Source: Pyrenopolyporus hunteri (lineage: Eukaryota > Ascomycota > Sordariomycetes > Xylariales > Hypoxylaceae). Taken from it: a DNA stretch of 64,000 nt. Under the pieces are notes generated by a model. It was given only the letters and a program-made list of their open reading frames with translations. It was not told the origin of the DNA and ran no database searches. Positions 13,256 to 23,656 of the stretch are shown here, piece after piece. The translations under genes and the position numbers were made by a program. The DNA is taken from contig CADCXC010000037.1 of NCBI GenBank assembly GCA_902806595.1, positions 496,001 to 560,000 on the forward strand, read 5' to 3'. Position 1 is the stretch's first letter. Each line of letters begins with the position of its first letter.

Positions 13256-13559
13256 GTTTGGTTTACAACTAGGGCTGGCAGCGGAAAGGTACTGGTCCGG
13301 GTGGATGTGGTCTGGTGAATTAACGACGAACGAGAATATGACTGATGGATGAGTGTGGATTCTAGTCCACAATTATAGCAACGAAGGCCTCCGTTTATCG
13401 ATCTTTACGGGACATGGCAAGATTCGTCTATGTCTTCGATTTCTATTAATATAGCATTATACGGCAGGGGCAAGAAGGACCCTCGCCTTATTATCTGCCT
13501 CCCGGGCCTAGCAAAACGAGTATAGTACAAACCGGACGACGGCAAGGCTAGATCCCACC

Positions 13560-13684
13560 GACGAGAGTTCAACCGTCGGGACTAGAACCCTAGCATTTCC
13601 TTCGCTTCAGGGAAGAACTGGGCGAACTCATACTGGATTAGCGAACCAACCGCCCGGTCCTAGCCAGTTACACCAGGGCTCCAT
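13560..13684 (-). other. tRNA-like element (A-box and near B-box)
   Basis: On the minus strand a perfect polymerase III A-box, TGGTGTAACTGG, lies at 13675-13664, preceded by GGAGCCC, which could be an acceptor-stem strand. A near B-box, GGTTCTAGTCC, lies at 13589-13579. The acceptor stem closes poorly and the distance between the boxes (about 75 nt) needs an intron or a degenerate body. It may be a decayed tRNA gene or a tRNA-derived SINE head. I could not fold a convincing cloverleaf. Confidence 0.3.
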
Positions 13685-13695
13685 CCTTAACGGAG

Positions 13696-14401
13696 CTATT
13701 GCTTGGATAGGTCGATGACATAGATAGATAAAGGACACTGAGCTAGGTAGTCATAAACTTTGCTTACGTGCCTGGTCTCCCAGTTCATGTACCTCCTAGC
13801 GCTGTCCAAGGCTGATTTGCCCAGGAGCCCCGTAAATATCGTCATGGCGATTGCTACGCAACCCTCCTTCTCGTCCGGTGTCTCAGGTGTCAGATTGTGC
13901 GACGCCCGCGCACATTATGTTTATGGCGACGCCTGGCCTATGATTGGGAGTTAGTATCTATGTGTTGATTGGCACATATTCCGCAAAAAATAATTATGGG
14001 TCTGGAGGGAAGAGGACGGAGAGGGTCTCACCATCCAACACCATGAACTTAGTCGCGGCATACACGCCATTGGGCTCGGGCCTAGGAGCACGGTGGTACT
14101 CAGAGCGTTGAGATAGGTGGTTTACTCCCTAGAGGATTTCTACTTCTGTGGTAACTAAACTATAATTTGATTTCTTCTTTTATCAAATGACATAGAGCTG
14201 ATGGGTTTCCAGCAAGATCGAGAGGAGCTAATATCACGAAAAGAAAGGGGTGATAAGGAATCCCTACCAACTCTCATCATTCAACTTGAAGTCCACACGG
14301 ATGGAGTCCCGCGTTCAGGGTAACGTTATCAATACCTCCTTACCTGCTCTGAGTGTATGGATTCCCTTTGCGAACGTAACGACTAGGTGTTCCGGTTCAT
14401 A
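13696..14401 (-). pseudogene. Decayed protein-coding gene, family not recognised
   Basis: Several stretches on the minus strand read like protein but are cut by stops. The segment 14401-14264 (EHLVVTFAKGIHTLRAGKEV...) is broken by TGA and TAG. The segment about 14136-14031 (PEPNGVYAATKFMVLDG) ends at a GTGAGA donor-like site. The segment 13937-13696 (TPETPDEKEGC... GLLGKSALDSARRY...) begins with two TAA codons and ends at TAG. The stops are of the CAA-to-TAA, CGA-to-TGA and TGG-to-TAG kinds expected from C-to-T decay such as RIP. Some stops could instead lie in introns, so a split functional gene is not fully excluded. Confidence 0.4.
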
Positions 14402-15131
14402 TCAGGGTCCACGCTGCGTATCCCGTTCGTTCCCCGTTAATTATATTATCAATCTACAAACGCCATGTATTTGAAGGGATATATCTGCGTGTATGACGCC
14501 TCTAATTAGAAAAGGAGAAGGAATAGTAAATTGGGCCAGACATCAGGAAAGAGGAGTAAGGAATATCCGTTGTGATTTAAGATAGATATTTCGTATCAGT
14601 CGGCAACTGTTAGTGTAAGGTCTGTAACGTTGTTATCTATCTGATTCACGTCTTTCTCCTTCTATAAACGAGAATATCCAAGGTAGATGATTTCCATCAT
14701 GATCATTAAATTGATTCTCTAGAGGACGAGGGATCTTGTACAATTACAACGGAGGACCCTCATATTAGAATAATTGCATATAACACTTATCAGGCAGTCG
14801 GGTTAAGCGACTATCGATAAGAGGCCAATCGATAGCTCAAGCCGCCCCACCACCAGCTTGAGCCAATCAATTCTTCTCCCCTCTGGCTTTGAAGCTGCGA
14901 AGCTCAAAAAAATCTCCCACTTCAACCTCACAACAAACGTTTCGTCCGCCGGTCTAATAGACGAGCGCGCGACCTCCCCGACGCCCCTGTACCGCCCATT
15001 ACCACCTCGAATACAAAAACCCTAGTATTCAATCGACCAACCGGATAGACCAACCAGTCCAACATCTACCTACCTAGCAGGGGATCTTTCCCCCTTCGTC
15101 TCCCATCCTCCCTCCCACCAACCAACCAACC
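14402..15131. other. AT-rich spacer before RRP42
   Basis: The first part is AT-rich with no coding frame and may be further decay of the remnant at 13.7-14.4 kb. The last 250 bases (from about 14870) are pyrimidine-rich and probably form the RRP42 promoter and leader. Confidence 0.45.
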
Positions 15132-16419
15132 ATGGCAACAGCCACAACCCAGCACCTCCTGCTCTCGCCGGCCGAGCTCGCGTACCTGCACGGGGCGCTG
15201 AGCCAGTCGCCGCCGGTGCGGCCGGACGGGCGCGGGGCGGCGCAGTTCCGGCCGCTGACGGCGGAGACGGGGGTGCTGCCGGGCGCGAACGGCAGCGCGC
15301 GCGTGTGCTTCGCGGACGGGACCGAGGCCGTGGTCGGCGTCAAGGCGGAGGTGGAGCAGCGGAAGCAGCGGGTCGCGCGCGCGTGCTATTACGAGAACAA
15401 GGAGCTGCGGGTGCGGCGGAAGGGGAAGGGGAAGACGACTGAACAGGAAGAGGAAGAAGAAGAGGATGAGGAAGAGGGAGAGGGAGATATATTACAGACG
15501 GGAGAGGACGCTGGGCTAGATGCGGTGTCGGGAGAGAATGACTGGGTCGAGATCACGGTCGAGATCCCGGGGTACAGGGACGACGACAGCAGTACCGTGT
15601 TCCTGGGCACGATGCTAGGCGAGGCGCTGCTGGCCGACGGCGAGTTCACCAAGAAATTGTGGATTAACCGGCGGTTTCATTGGAAGCTATACATTGACGT
15701 ACGTTACGCATCCGTCCCGTTGGCACCAATATGGTATATGTCTATATATATATGCTAACTAGACGCAGATCATCCTCATCTCCCCGCCGCTATCGTACCC
15801 CCTACCCCTCCTCAGCCTGACGACACACCTTGCGCTCCTGTCCACGCGCCTCCCCCGGTTAAAATCCGAGGCGGACGAAGACCCTATGTTCGACGACGAC
15901 TGGGCCGCGTCCCAGTTCATTTACCCGCGACAGAGCGGCTCGTCCGCCACGCTCGGTTCGCGGCCGCCTGTCACGCTGCTAGTCATGGCCGTGGGGGACA
16001 ATATCATCTTCGACCCGTCGAAGGAGGAGCTAGCCGTTGCCGACTCCGCTCTCGCGGTGTCTGTAGGCGAGAGGAGCGGCCCCGTCGACGATCCGCCGGA
16101 GACGATGGACGTGGACGGAGAGCCGGGGATGGGCAGGCATCTACGACTACTCTCCGTGCGAACGATAGACCCGCCGTCACGATTAACAGCGCCGGGAGTG
16201 CCGAACGCGGTGAACGCTGCGGCGTGGGGGCAAGGCGCTCCGGCGGCGAAGGATCCGGGGGCTAGGGCGGCGGAGACGGACGACGTGGAGGGAGTATGGA
16301 AGGCGCCTAGGGGAGGGGCAAAAGTATCCATCCTGGGGGCCATGGTGCAGAAGGTACTGGAGAAGGGAGGCATTGCGGACGAGGTGCTGGACGGTCTAGA
16401 CGCAGTCGACTTGGGATAG
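15132..16419 (+). CDS. RRP42: Exosome core subunit RRP42 (RNase PH fold)
   Basis: The product is 405 aa from exons 15132-15698 and 15769-16419. The 70 bp intron starts GTACGT and ends GCTAACTAGACGCAG, phase 0. The start ATG lies in a good context (ACCATGGCA). The conserved opening is SPAEL..LH..LSQSPPVRPDGR, then ETGVLPGANGSARVCFADGTEA and GVKAEVE, as in Rrp42 of the six-membered RNase PH ring. Exon 2 supplies IILISPPLSYPLPLLSLTTHLAL and VTLLVMAVGDNIIFDPSKEE. In the exosome this subunit is structural, in 3'-5' processing and decay of rRNA and mRNA in nucleus and cytoplasm. Unusual are a Lys/Glu-rich insert (residues about 96-130) inside the first half of the domain and a longer, Gly/Ala-rich segment before the C-terminal helix. 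GC content and third-position GC are high. Confidence 0.9.
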
Positions 16420-16592
16420 CTTTCGCAAATTACGATACCGTGAATTAATGCCAAGGATAATTACCTTGCTCCGGAGCAGAGATGTTCATTCTAGGGACGA
16501 GGCCTTTTGTCGGCCGTACGCCTAATTATTGGCACGTAGTAGTAGCGGCTATTTGGTTCTCTCGCGCTACAATCGTACATCAACTCCCTAGC

Positions 16593-17756
16593 TTAAAATA
16601 TCCCGAAGTACTTCTTGCGCTTCCCTTCGGGGGCAGGCGAATCCGCATCAGGAACGGCAGCGACAGCCGGAACGGCCTCAGGCTCAGACGGCTCAACGAC
16701 TGGAGCGGGCTCGGGCTCGGCCGTCTGGGGTTGTTCGGCGGGCTTGCTGCTGCTGCTAGCCCAGAAGCCCTGCGGGGCGTCCAGGCCGTGGGCCTTGCGG
16801 TACTCGTTCCTCTTGGCGACGTCCTCGACCTTCCTGCGGCGCTTCTCGGCCGTCAGGGCGGACTCGTGCTCCTCGTGCATGCGCAGGACGTCGACGAGCA
16901 CGCCCAGGTACTGGAACGGGTGCCGCGGGAACTCGGAGATGGGCGGGATCAGGTGCGCGAAGGGCGACTTGGCGTTGAAGTTGGCCATGAACGTGTAGAT
17001 CGCCAGGGACGTGAGCGTGCCCTGGACACATAGTGTTAGCTTCGACGTAGGAGAAGTACATTGATGTGACTCTGGCCGACCAGCTGTATTTTACACGTAT
17101 ATATCGAGTCGGCAACTTACCAAGGTTATGAAGAGGTGGATGCCCCGGCTATTGATGAACCAGTGCGCCCACGTGTTCTCCGGCGGAGGCAACCCCGGAT
17201 ACGACTTCACCTTCTGGGCCTGGAGCTCGGCGTCGGACATCGGGCCCCCGTAGTGCCTCGGGGTCGACCGCGGCAGACGCGCGCCGTGGGACGGGGGGTT
17301 GAAGCGCTCGGGCTTCTCGAGGACGAGGGGTTTCGAGGGGTCGGCGGGTTTAGACGTCGACGCCGGTTTCGCGGCCGGCGCTGGGGTTTCTGCTGCCGCC
17401 GCCTCGGCTTTCGCTGCCGGTTCCGGCTTGGGGGGTGCGGGCGCGGGCTCCGTCGCGGCCGCGGGTCGCGGCGTCGCTGGGGGAGTAGGCGGGTTGGGAG
17501 GGTTGACCCCGGCGGCGGCTTTGGCGGACAGAGTCTTTGGAGGGGGCTTCGTCGGCGCGGAATGCTTCGCGGCTTTAGCGGCGGGCGACTTGGAGGTCGG
17601 AGCTGGTCCCTTCGCGCCGGATGCGTAGCGAACTAGGACTTGGCCTAGCTCGGCGTTGAGGGGCCTCGTAAAGGCCGTAGAGCGTCTGGTGGTCCTCCAT
17701 AGCGCGCCATATTGAGGCAGTAGATATCGCGGGATATATGTCGTCTTGGAAGCCAT
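16593..17756 (-). CDS. Mitochondrial inner-membrane-like protein, fungal family of unknown function
   Basis: The product is 354 aa from exons 17756-17121 and 17021-16593. The 99 bp intron (17120-17022) has GTAAGT, GCTAAC and CCAG signals and is in phase 0. The N-terminus is basic and Ser/Arg-rich (YGALWRTTRRSTAF) and looks like a mitochondrial presequence. Residues about 45-140 are a Pro/Ala/Lys low-complexity linker. A conserved-looking part follows: ENTWAHWFINSRGIHLFITL joined to GTLTSLAIYTFMANF, a single membrane span formed across the intron. After it come KSPFAHLIP, FPRHPFQYLGV and a charged helix (TAEKRRRKVEDVAKRNEYR). I recognise this as a fungal protein but know no function. It is convergent with RRP42 (173 bp between stops). 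Confidence 0.8.
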
Positions 17757-19301
17757 CGCGGGGTAGAGGTCCCAGCTTTTTTTTTTCTTTTTCCCTCGTT
17801 CTGGTGCTGGTGGGAAGAACTGGGATTGTAAAAAAGGAGGGGTTTTTGCTTCACCCTTGAACCATTGGTAGCCCGTAGATATAGGTTATTATATCAATTG
17901 AGCCCACGAGCTTGTGTGCGCGTTTCGCAATGCATACAAGCTAAAGCTAGGTAAGTAGGGCGCGATTTGCATGAACTTCTGAAATTTCAATCGCAATCCC
18001 TTACCTTGGCTTCGTTTTTACCCGATCCGGGCCGCTGGCGGGTGATGGCCAGTTGAATTTCCAAAAACGGGTTAGGCCTTTTCTGTTTCCACATGAGAAG
18101 CTTAAGTCACAATATACAAGGTACGTACATACACGAACGCATTGTTTTAGTGTCACGTTTTCCGGAAGGGAATTGTTCTGCCCTCGGGATCTGGCGAATG
18201 GCTAAATTACCTACCTATACTCGGGTACCTGCTTATACCAGTTACGCGGGATCCTACGTGCAGAGGAAACGGACACCGAAACGGTCATACGAGAACCGTA
18301 TGCTGCATGACCTACATGTATTATCATTGGTATGTCATGTGGGTATTAGTTTAGGTTCGCCGTCAGGCTCAATTATTTATACGAAGTTAAATATAATAAT
18401 GGCAATGAGATACAGCTGAAAGAAAATATTATCCAGAGATGTGTAAAGTTCTTCATCGGGATGTTAATATAGGTGAAGCTATACCTGGTAATGTACTATA
18501 TGACAACTAGCATCTGTACATCGTGTATATAAAAATGCCGCCGGTGGGGGTATCCCGGACGATTTATCGATAAGTCCAGCATCGGCAACCGCCTAAGGAA
18601 TCGAAGTTTGTTTACTTTCGTGACTTGTCTGGTGGAGAGCACCACATATCAAGACACGATGTAGAGGTCTTGGCCTGCACTTCATTGTTGGCGCATCTGA
18701 CGTGTTGAAGGCACAGATAAGGGGCCATCTATTCTAGGACTCTGAGACTCCATAACGGCAGCCCTTCTTGGGAGCGAGGGACAGGGGTTGGGGGTCTTGT
18801 AGCTACCTATATGAGGTTATGAGAGTTATAAGACACGCGAGAAGGGCTTGGGCTAGGAAGTCGTATTGTGGGAGATGCTACCAGGTTAGGTAATTGTTTA
18901 AGCGAAGAACCTCAACGGAGAACGATCTCTCAGTCTCATGCGTGTCTAAGTCTTAGGAAAGAAAAAGGTAGAAGCAACGTCATTTACTTGGTTTAATGTG
19001 TAAAGGCAGAGGTAGCTCATTTGCCTAGCGTATTATAAGGTATCCAATCAATTACGGTGCTTTACAAACGGCGAGCTCCTACAAACGATTTTAGTACGTA
19101 TCCCGCCTGGGAATACCCATCTTTCTGGGTCTATCGAAAAATTTCCTAAGAATTCCACTCAAAAGCTCACTCCGAGATTCCTCCTTGTGGGCCCATCGCC
19201 CCAATTTTTTAGTCAGTGACTCGAAGGTTATACAGGAAAAAGCAGAGCAAGCGCTATGGAATCGGCTTTCCCCGGAACCGTATTACTTCAGCCGCGATCC
19301 T

Positions 19302-19306
19302 ATTGG
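19302..19306 (-). promoter_or_regulatory. CCAAT box upstream of cytochrome c
   Basis: ATTGG on the plus strand (CCAAT on the minus) about 295 bp before the cytochrome c ATG. HAP-complex CCAAT sites commonly control fungal respiratory genes; assignment here is by position only. Confidence 0.35.
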
Positions 19307-19323
19307 CCAGAAGCTTCCATCAC

Positions 19324-19340
19324 GAGCCACATTGTGGCTC
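19324..19340. promoter_or_regulatory. Perfect 8-bp inverted repeat upstream of cytochrome c
   Basis: GAGCCACA and TGTGGCTC flank a single T, giving a 17 bp palindrome about 260 bp upstream of the start codon and 18 bp after a CCAAT motif. It could bind a dimeric regulator; no factor is identified. Confidence 0.4.
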
Positions 19341-19600
19341 ACAATTCCGTACGACCTTGCCGAATGCCATTTGCGCTGAGCTCATTGCTTTTCCTTTTTA
19401 AAAAAAATTTCCCAGCATGCGCCGGTTTTTTCTCTCCCTTTCCTTTTTCTTGTACCCGTAAACCTCAAGAGGATTCCTTTTTAGACAAGACACCTTTCGT
19501 TCTTCAGACGAGCTGTTTAACCTGCGTACACTTTCTACACGCTCTTAATAGTAATACCTTCTCTTCGTTTTCCTAGTCTCACCAAATCTCAGACGACAAA

Positions 19601-20456
19601 ATGGGTTTCTCTGCCGGTACGTTTCCAAGCTCCCCTTGCTTTCCTTGAATTCCGCCTCGTGACAGAGCCACCACGTCACCGCTTTCGAGCCATTGAACCA
19701 CCACCAGGACCGGTGCGACCACGATACCGTTCTATGAGATGAAGTATCTCAAGATCTGTTGTGTCGACCACCCTCACATCTGCTTACTGTACTTTGCGAC
19801 TCGGGCTCCCGAGCGTTGCGGCGGTGTGCGCTATTTACGGGATGGTGTGAGCTCTGGCGCCGCGCAGTCGCATAGGGCCTGAAGGAGGGTTCAGATGCTT
19901 CGACCAAGCTATGAAATGGTTGTCTCTAGTCGGCGATATGCGTATTATGAATAGGCGCAAGCACAGTCTACATCGGCGTTACGAATCCCAGCTAACGTTA
20001 TAATCTCCTCAGGTGACTCCAAGAAGGGCGCAAACCTCTTCAAGACCCGATGCTCCCAGTGCCACACCCTGAAGGAGGGCGAGGGCAACAAGGTCGGCCC
20101 TGCGCTGCACGGCCTCTTCGGCCGAAAGACCGGTCAGGTTGAGGGCTACTCCTACACAGACGCCAACAAGCAAAAGGGTATCGTCTGGGACGAGAACTCT
20201 CTGGTACGTTGTGATCCTTTGGCGGCAACAGATAACGTAGCTATCTATACTAACGCCTCTATTAGTTCGACTACCTAGAGAACCCCAAGAAGTACATCCC
20301 CGGCACCAAGATGGCCTTCGGCGGTCTGAAGAAGGAGAAGGACCGCAACGACCTCATTACGTGAGTTGCGAAACGAACCCTTATTAGAAGAAGTTGAAGA
20401 AGAACTTATACTGACTACCTACGACTTACAGCTTCTTGAAGGAGGCTACGGCATAG
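19601..20456 (+). CDS. CYC1: Cytochrome c
   Basis: The product is 108 aa from four exons: 19601-19616, 20013-20203, 20266-20360 and 20432-20456. The first intron is long (396 bp) and splits the sixth codon; the others are 62 and 71 bp with TACTAAC or CTGAC-like branch sites. The heme-binding CSQCH is at residues 19-23 and the axial Met is in PGTKMAFGG (Met85). NPKKYIPG and KEKDRNDLITFLKEATA are typical of fungal cytochromes c. The protein carries electrons from complex III to cytochrome oxidase in the mitochondrial intermembrane space. Length is exactly that expected for filamentous fungi. No single exon reaches 65 codons, so an open-frame scan misses the gene; all joins were made by hand and keep phase. 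Confidence 0.97.
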
Positions 20457-21616
20457 ACGAAGTTACGAGAAAGACGTGTACCACCATCATCATTGCATAG
20501 ACAGGACCCGGCCAGTTGTGTACTTATAGACCACTAGACCGTTTTAGCACCCCCCTCGGTGCGATCATATATCCATCTCCTCTTCCTTTTCTTCTTTCTG
20601 CATCATCATCATGCACCTGGTCGGATGGCGAGGAGTTCAGGCTTCTTGCTGGAGGCTTGGATCGGAAATAATCTGTCCCCAATAATTGAACATAGTGTGC
20701 ATACCATGTTTTTCTGTCTCACTCTAGGCTTGTTTTGGTGTTTTGCCTCCCTGTTGCCTTGGATATGTGCTTTTTTTTTCTCCTTGATAAGTGACTGGAT
20801 ATGAAAATGTCTTCGGAGTTCTTCATGACGTAGTTGCGCGCTGGATTTACAGGAATTGTGCGTAGTTGGGTGGATACTACCCATTGGCCAATAGGAACGG
20901 CCTGGAATGCCGTCGGCAGCTCAGCTGCCTACCTGCCTCTACGGAGGTACCTACCTTCCGTACCTATTTTATACATGTACCTGGGCTGGTACCAAGATGT
21001 CGTTGGGGTAAGTCTACTCCTCGCTCGGTATACATTTGTGGTAGATCACCTGCGTCGTTGCATTGGGGTGCTATACATAGTAGAAGGCTTCCAAGGTTTC
21101 TTTCCGGTGTTCCGTTCGTTTGGGTCGTAGAGTCGGTTTAGTTTTATCAATACCTCGAATTGTCGCTGGATTAAGTGCAAAAAGTATACAATTCACGAGA
21201 AGCCTCTATACCTTTACACGTTAGGTATATATATCTGCATGGACAAAAGGTGGGAGCCGCGATATACTCAGATTCGGATTCAGATTCGGATGAAACGGAG
21301 GTCTAAGTATAGATGCTTAAAACGCATCCACAACGTCGTTACCGGAAGACGCATCTGAGCCGTCGAAGTGAATGGAAATGCATTGTCTATTTCATGAGCC
21401 GCAACGACTAACACACTTATCCTCCCATCTTCAAAGCCCCGGGTTGTCTATATCCCTCTTCCCTGGAGGGAACCGTCCATCTTACTATTAAGGTCACCGC
21501 CACTGTCCTTATATATACCAAATATATTCCTAACGCGTGCTGTTTGTAACCTTCTATTCGTCCGGGTCAATCCGTCGTCGTATGTGGTATCTACGCATGC
21601 GCTATCAGCGCCCAAA
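20457..21616. other. Convergent spacer between CYC1 and VPS20
   Basis: 3' flanks of both genes. Pyrimidine-rich, with several short random frames (20559-21141). No gene, RNA or element recognised. Confidence 0.5.
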
Positions 21617-22445
21617 TCACGCGGCCAGCATGGCTCTTCTTTCCTGCTCGGGTTCCGGCTCGGACTCCCGTTCCCGCGACGCCGCTGCTACGTGGTTCTC
21701 GGCTTCCGCCCGAGGAAGCTTGGTATCCGGAACGTTGGGGAGTTTTGTTGGGCCGTTGACTTCGAGCTCGAGCGCGGCTAGCTCCTCTTCGACCTCGTCC
21801 TCGTCCTGGTTTGTGATCTTGCCGCCTAGCATCTCGCTCACCTCCTGTGGGACACAAAGATACATCATTAGTATATACTTGTCATCACGTTGCTGGGTAG
21901 AAAGAGATGTATATATGAATATATATAGGTAGGTACACATACCCTCTGGTAGGCGATAGCGTCAGCCGTGTCGCCCATCAGCTTCTCGACGTGCTCGAGG
22001 CCGCCCATCTCGGCGTGGATGTCGCGGAGGACGCGGGTGCCCTGCTGCAGGCCGAAGACGACGTCCTTCTGGATCAGGGCGAACTCGACGTTGCGGGTCA
22101 GCTGCTCGAGCTGGGCGAGCTGGGCGTCGGTCTTCTCGAGCAGGGACTCCTGGTACTTCTTGCGGCGCAGGGCGAGCAGCGCGCGCTTCTTGTCGCCGGC
22201 CGCGAGCATCTGCCGCGCCACCGCCGTCTCCTTGTCCGTCAGCACCGTGATGCGCCGCTGGTACTGGTGCAGCTTGTCGCGCTGCAGCTTGAGGTCCAGG
22301 ATCGCCCTGAGAAACGGAAATATAGAGTGTTAGTCGCGTCCATGGAGTGATAATGGAAGGGTAGATGTCGGGCGATAGAAAGGGAACAAAGAAGGGGGAG
22401 ACCGAACTTGTCCTGGGCGGTCACTCGGCTTGAATTGTTGCCCAT
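21617..22445 (-). CDS. VPS20: ESCRT-III subunit VPS20 (CHMP6)
   Basis: The product is 209 aa from exons 22445-22408, 22306-21943 and 21844-21617. The introns are 101 bp (GTTCGG donor, CTCAG acceptor) and 98 bp (GTATGT, CACAG). The N-terminus MGNNSS is a myristoylation signal, as in Vps20. The body is a basic helical hairpin (LDLKLQRDKLHQYQRR, ALLALRRKKYQESLLEKTD) followed by an acidic C-terminal part (NQDEDEVEEELAALE) that can act as a MIT-interacting tail. In ESCRT-III, Vps20 is recruited by ESCRT-II on endosomes and nucleates Snf7 polymers for vesicle budding. Length fits the family (about 220 aa). The middle exon has extreme third-position GC compared with the flanks. Confidence 0.93.
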
Positions 22446-23656
22446 GTTCGCCGTACCCTGGAATCTAGTGTGGAATCCGAAGCGCGCATTGTCTGGGGAT
22501 ATCGAGGGTTCGAATGAAGGGTGATTGCGAGGCTAATGCCACTTCAGGGCAGCCTGCGTCGTAGAGTGGCCGATCTTAAGAGTAGTATATTAAGCATGTG
22601 TTTATTGTTTGTATCGAGGGATGGGGGATGAATTAGATGTTGAAGTTGTCAAGAGTTGGTTCTGGGTCACAGGCTCGCGGAACAGGCACCCCCCTGTCTA
22701 TCTTTCAGGGATTAGCTTATCGATTGCTGGTCACAGCTCATCGTCTCTTTTTGCATAAGGCAGGTAAGAAGGCAGGTAAGGAAGCAATGACGCACATCAA
22801 AGCGGCCTCGGCGTTCCCACCTAGGTACACATAAGAAACTTCTTATTAAAAAGAAAATGCTGAGATAGTCAGTCTTACTATTTAAATTATAATAAATGGG
22901 TAGGCATGTTTCAAGGGTTCTAATACCAGATCGCCGTCTTTGATCATTTATGATTTATCTATGTAATTAGTAAGCCCTCACGTGTACGCTTGAAAAGAAG
23001 GTTACGCAGTAAGTAGGTACCACATAGTTACCCGAGCATCGAGATCTACTAGACCCGATCTCAGACCCGGAATATAGGCGGGAAGTTTTCTGCTTTAGAG
23101 ATATATCTTCAACTTTAGCTTTCTATACCTGAGCGTCAAGGTACGGTCTATTTTTCCGCAGCAGAGAGAATCGAATAGACGAAGTTAGGATTTTGGGATA
23201 TCGGGATTGTTAGGTTTGGGTGTTGCATTATAGAGAACAATAACGGCTTAGCGAATGAAGCTGCAGATTTCATAGCACGGCCGGTTCCCGTACCGTTTGG
23301 CTTCTTGGGGGAAACCACCGCCGGTTGACACTGGCGCCGAGGTTATGTCTTCTTTACCAGATCAATCCTTCCAAACTTAATAGTGAGTGCCCTGTCCCTT
23401 TCTTCGAAACAGCAGGCAGTTATGTTTAAATGCATATATTGAATGCATATCTAGCAAAGCGAAAACGGGGTCCACTTTATTTTTTCAGTTTCCATCTATT
23501 AGTTTTCATCTAGATTCACATAAATTCAATATAAATTCACAGTGTCCGGCACGCGTTACGGCCCTTCAAAAAATGAGTATAAACGAGGAAACCTACGGGT
23601 CATCCTTGCTCTACTCAAATCGAGAACAGTAACCTTCTGTCTTTCGGTTCATTGCA
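22446..23656. other. Divergent promoter region VPS20 / RIX7
   Basis: 1.2 kb between two divergent starts, without a supported gene. AT-rich in the middle (22830-23000). Frames at 22637-22834 and 23387-23632 have no recognisable content. Confidence 0.5.

Larger units (their letters stand above)
17757..19600. other. Divergent spacer upstream of cytochrome c
   Basis: No supported gene in 1.8 kb. Short frames at 18093-18419 and 19185-19576 look random. The last 300 bases hold a CCAAT motif in reverse (19302) and a perfect inverted repeat (19324-19340), followed by the pyrimidine-rich leader of the cytochrome c gene. Confidence 0.5.

Noticed and set aside
17136..17636. 166-codon Gly/Arg-rich frame on the plus strand
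   Set aside because: Antisense to the Pro/Ala linker of the mitochondrial protein gene; composition is a mirror of that repeat.
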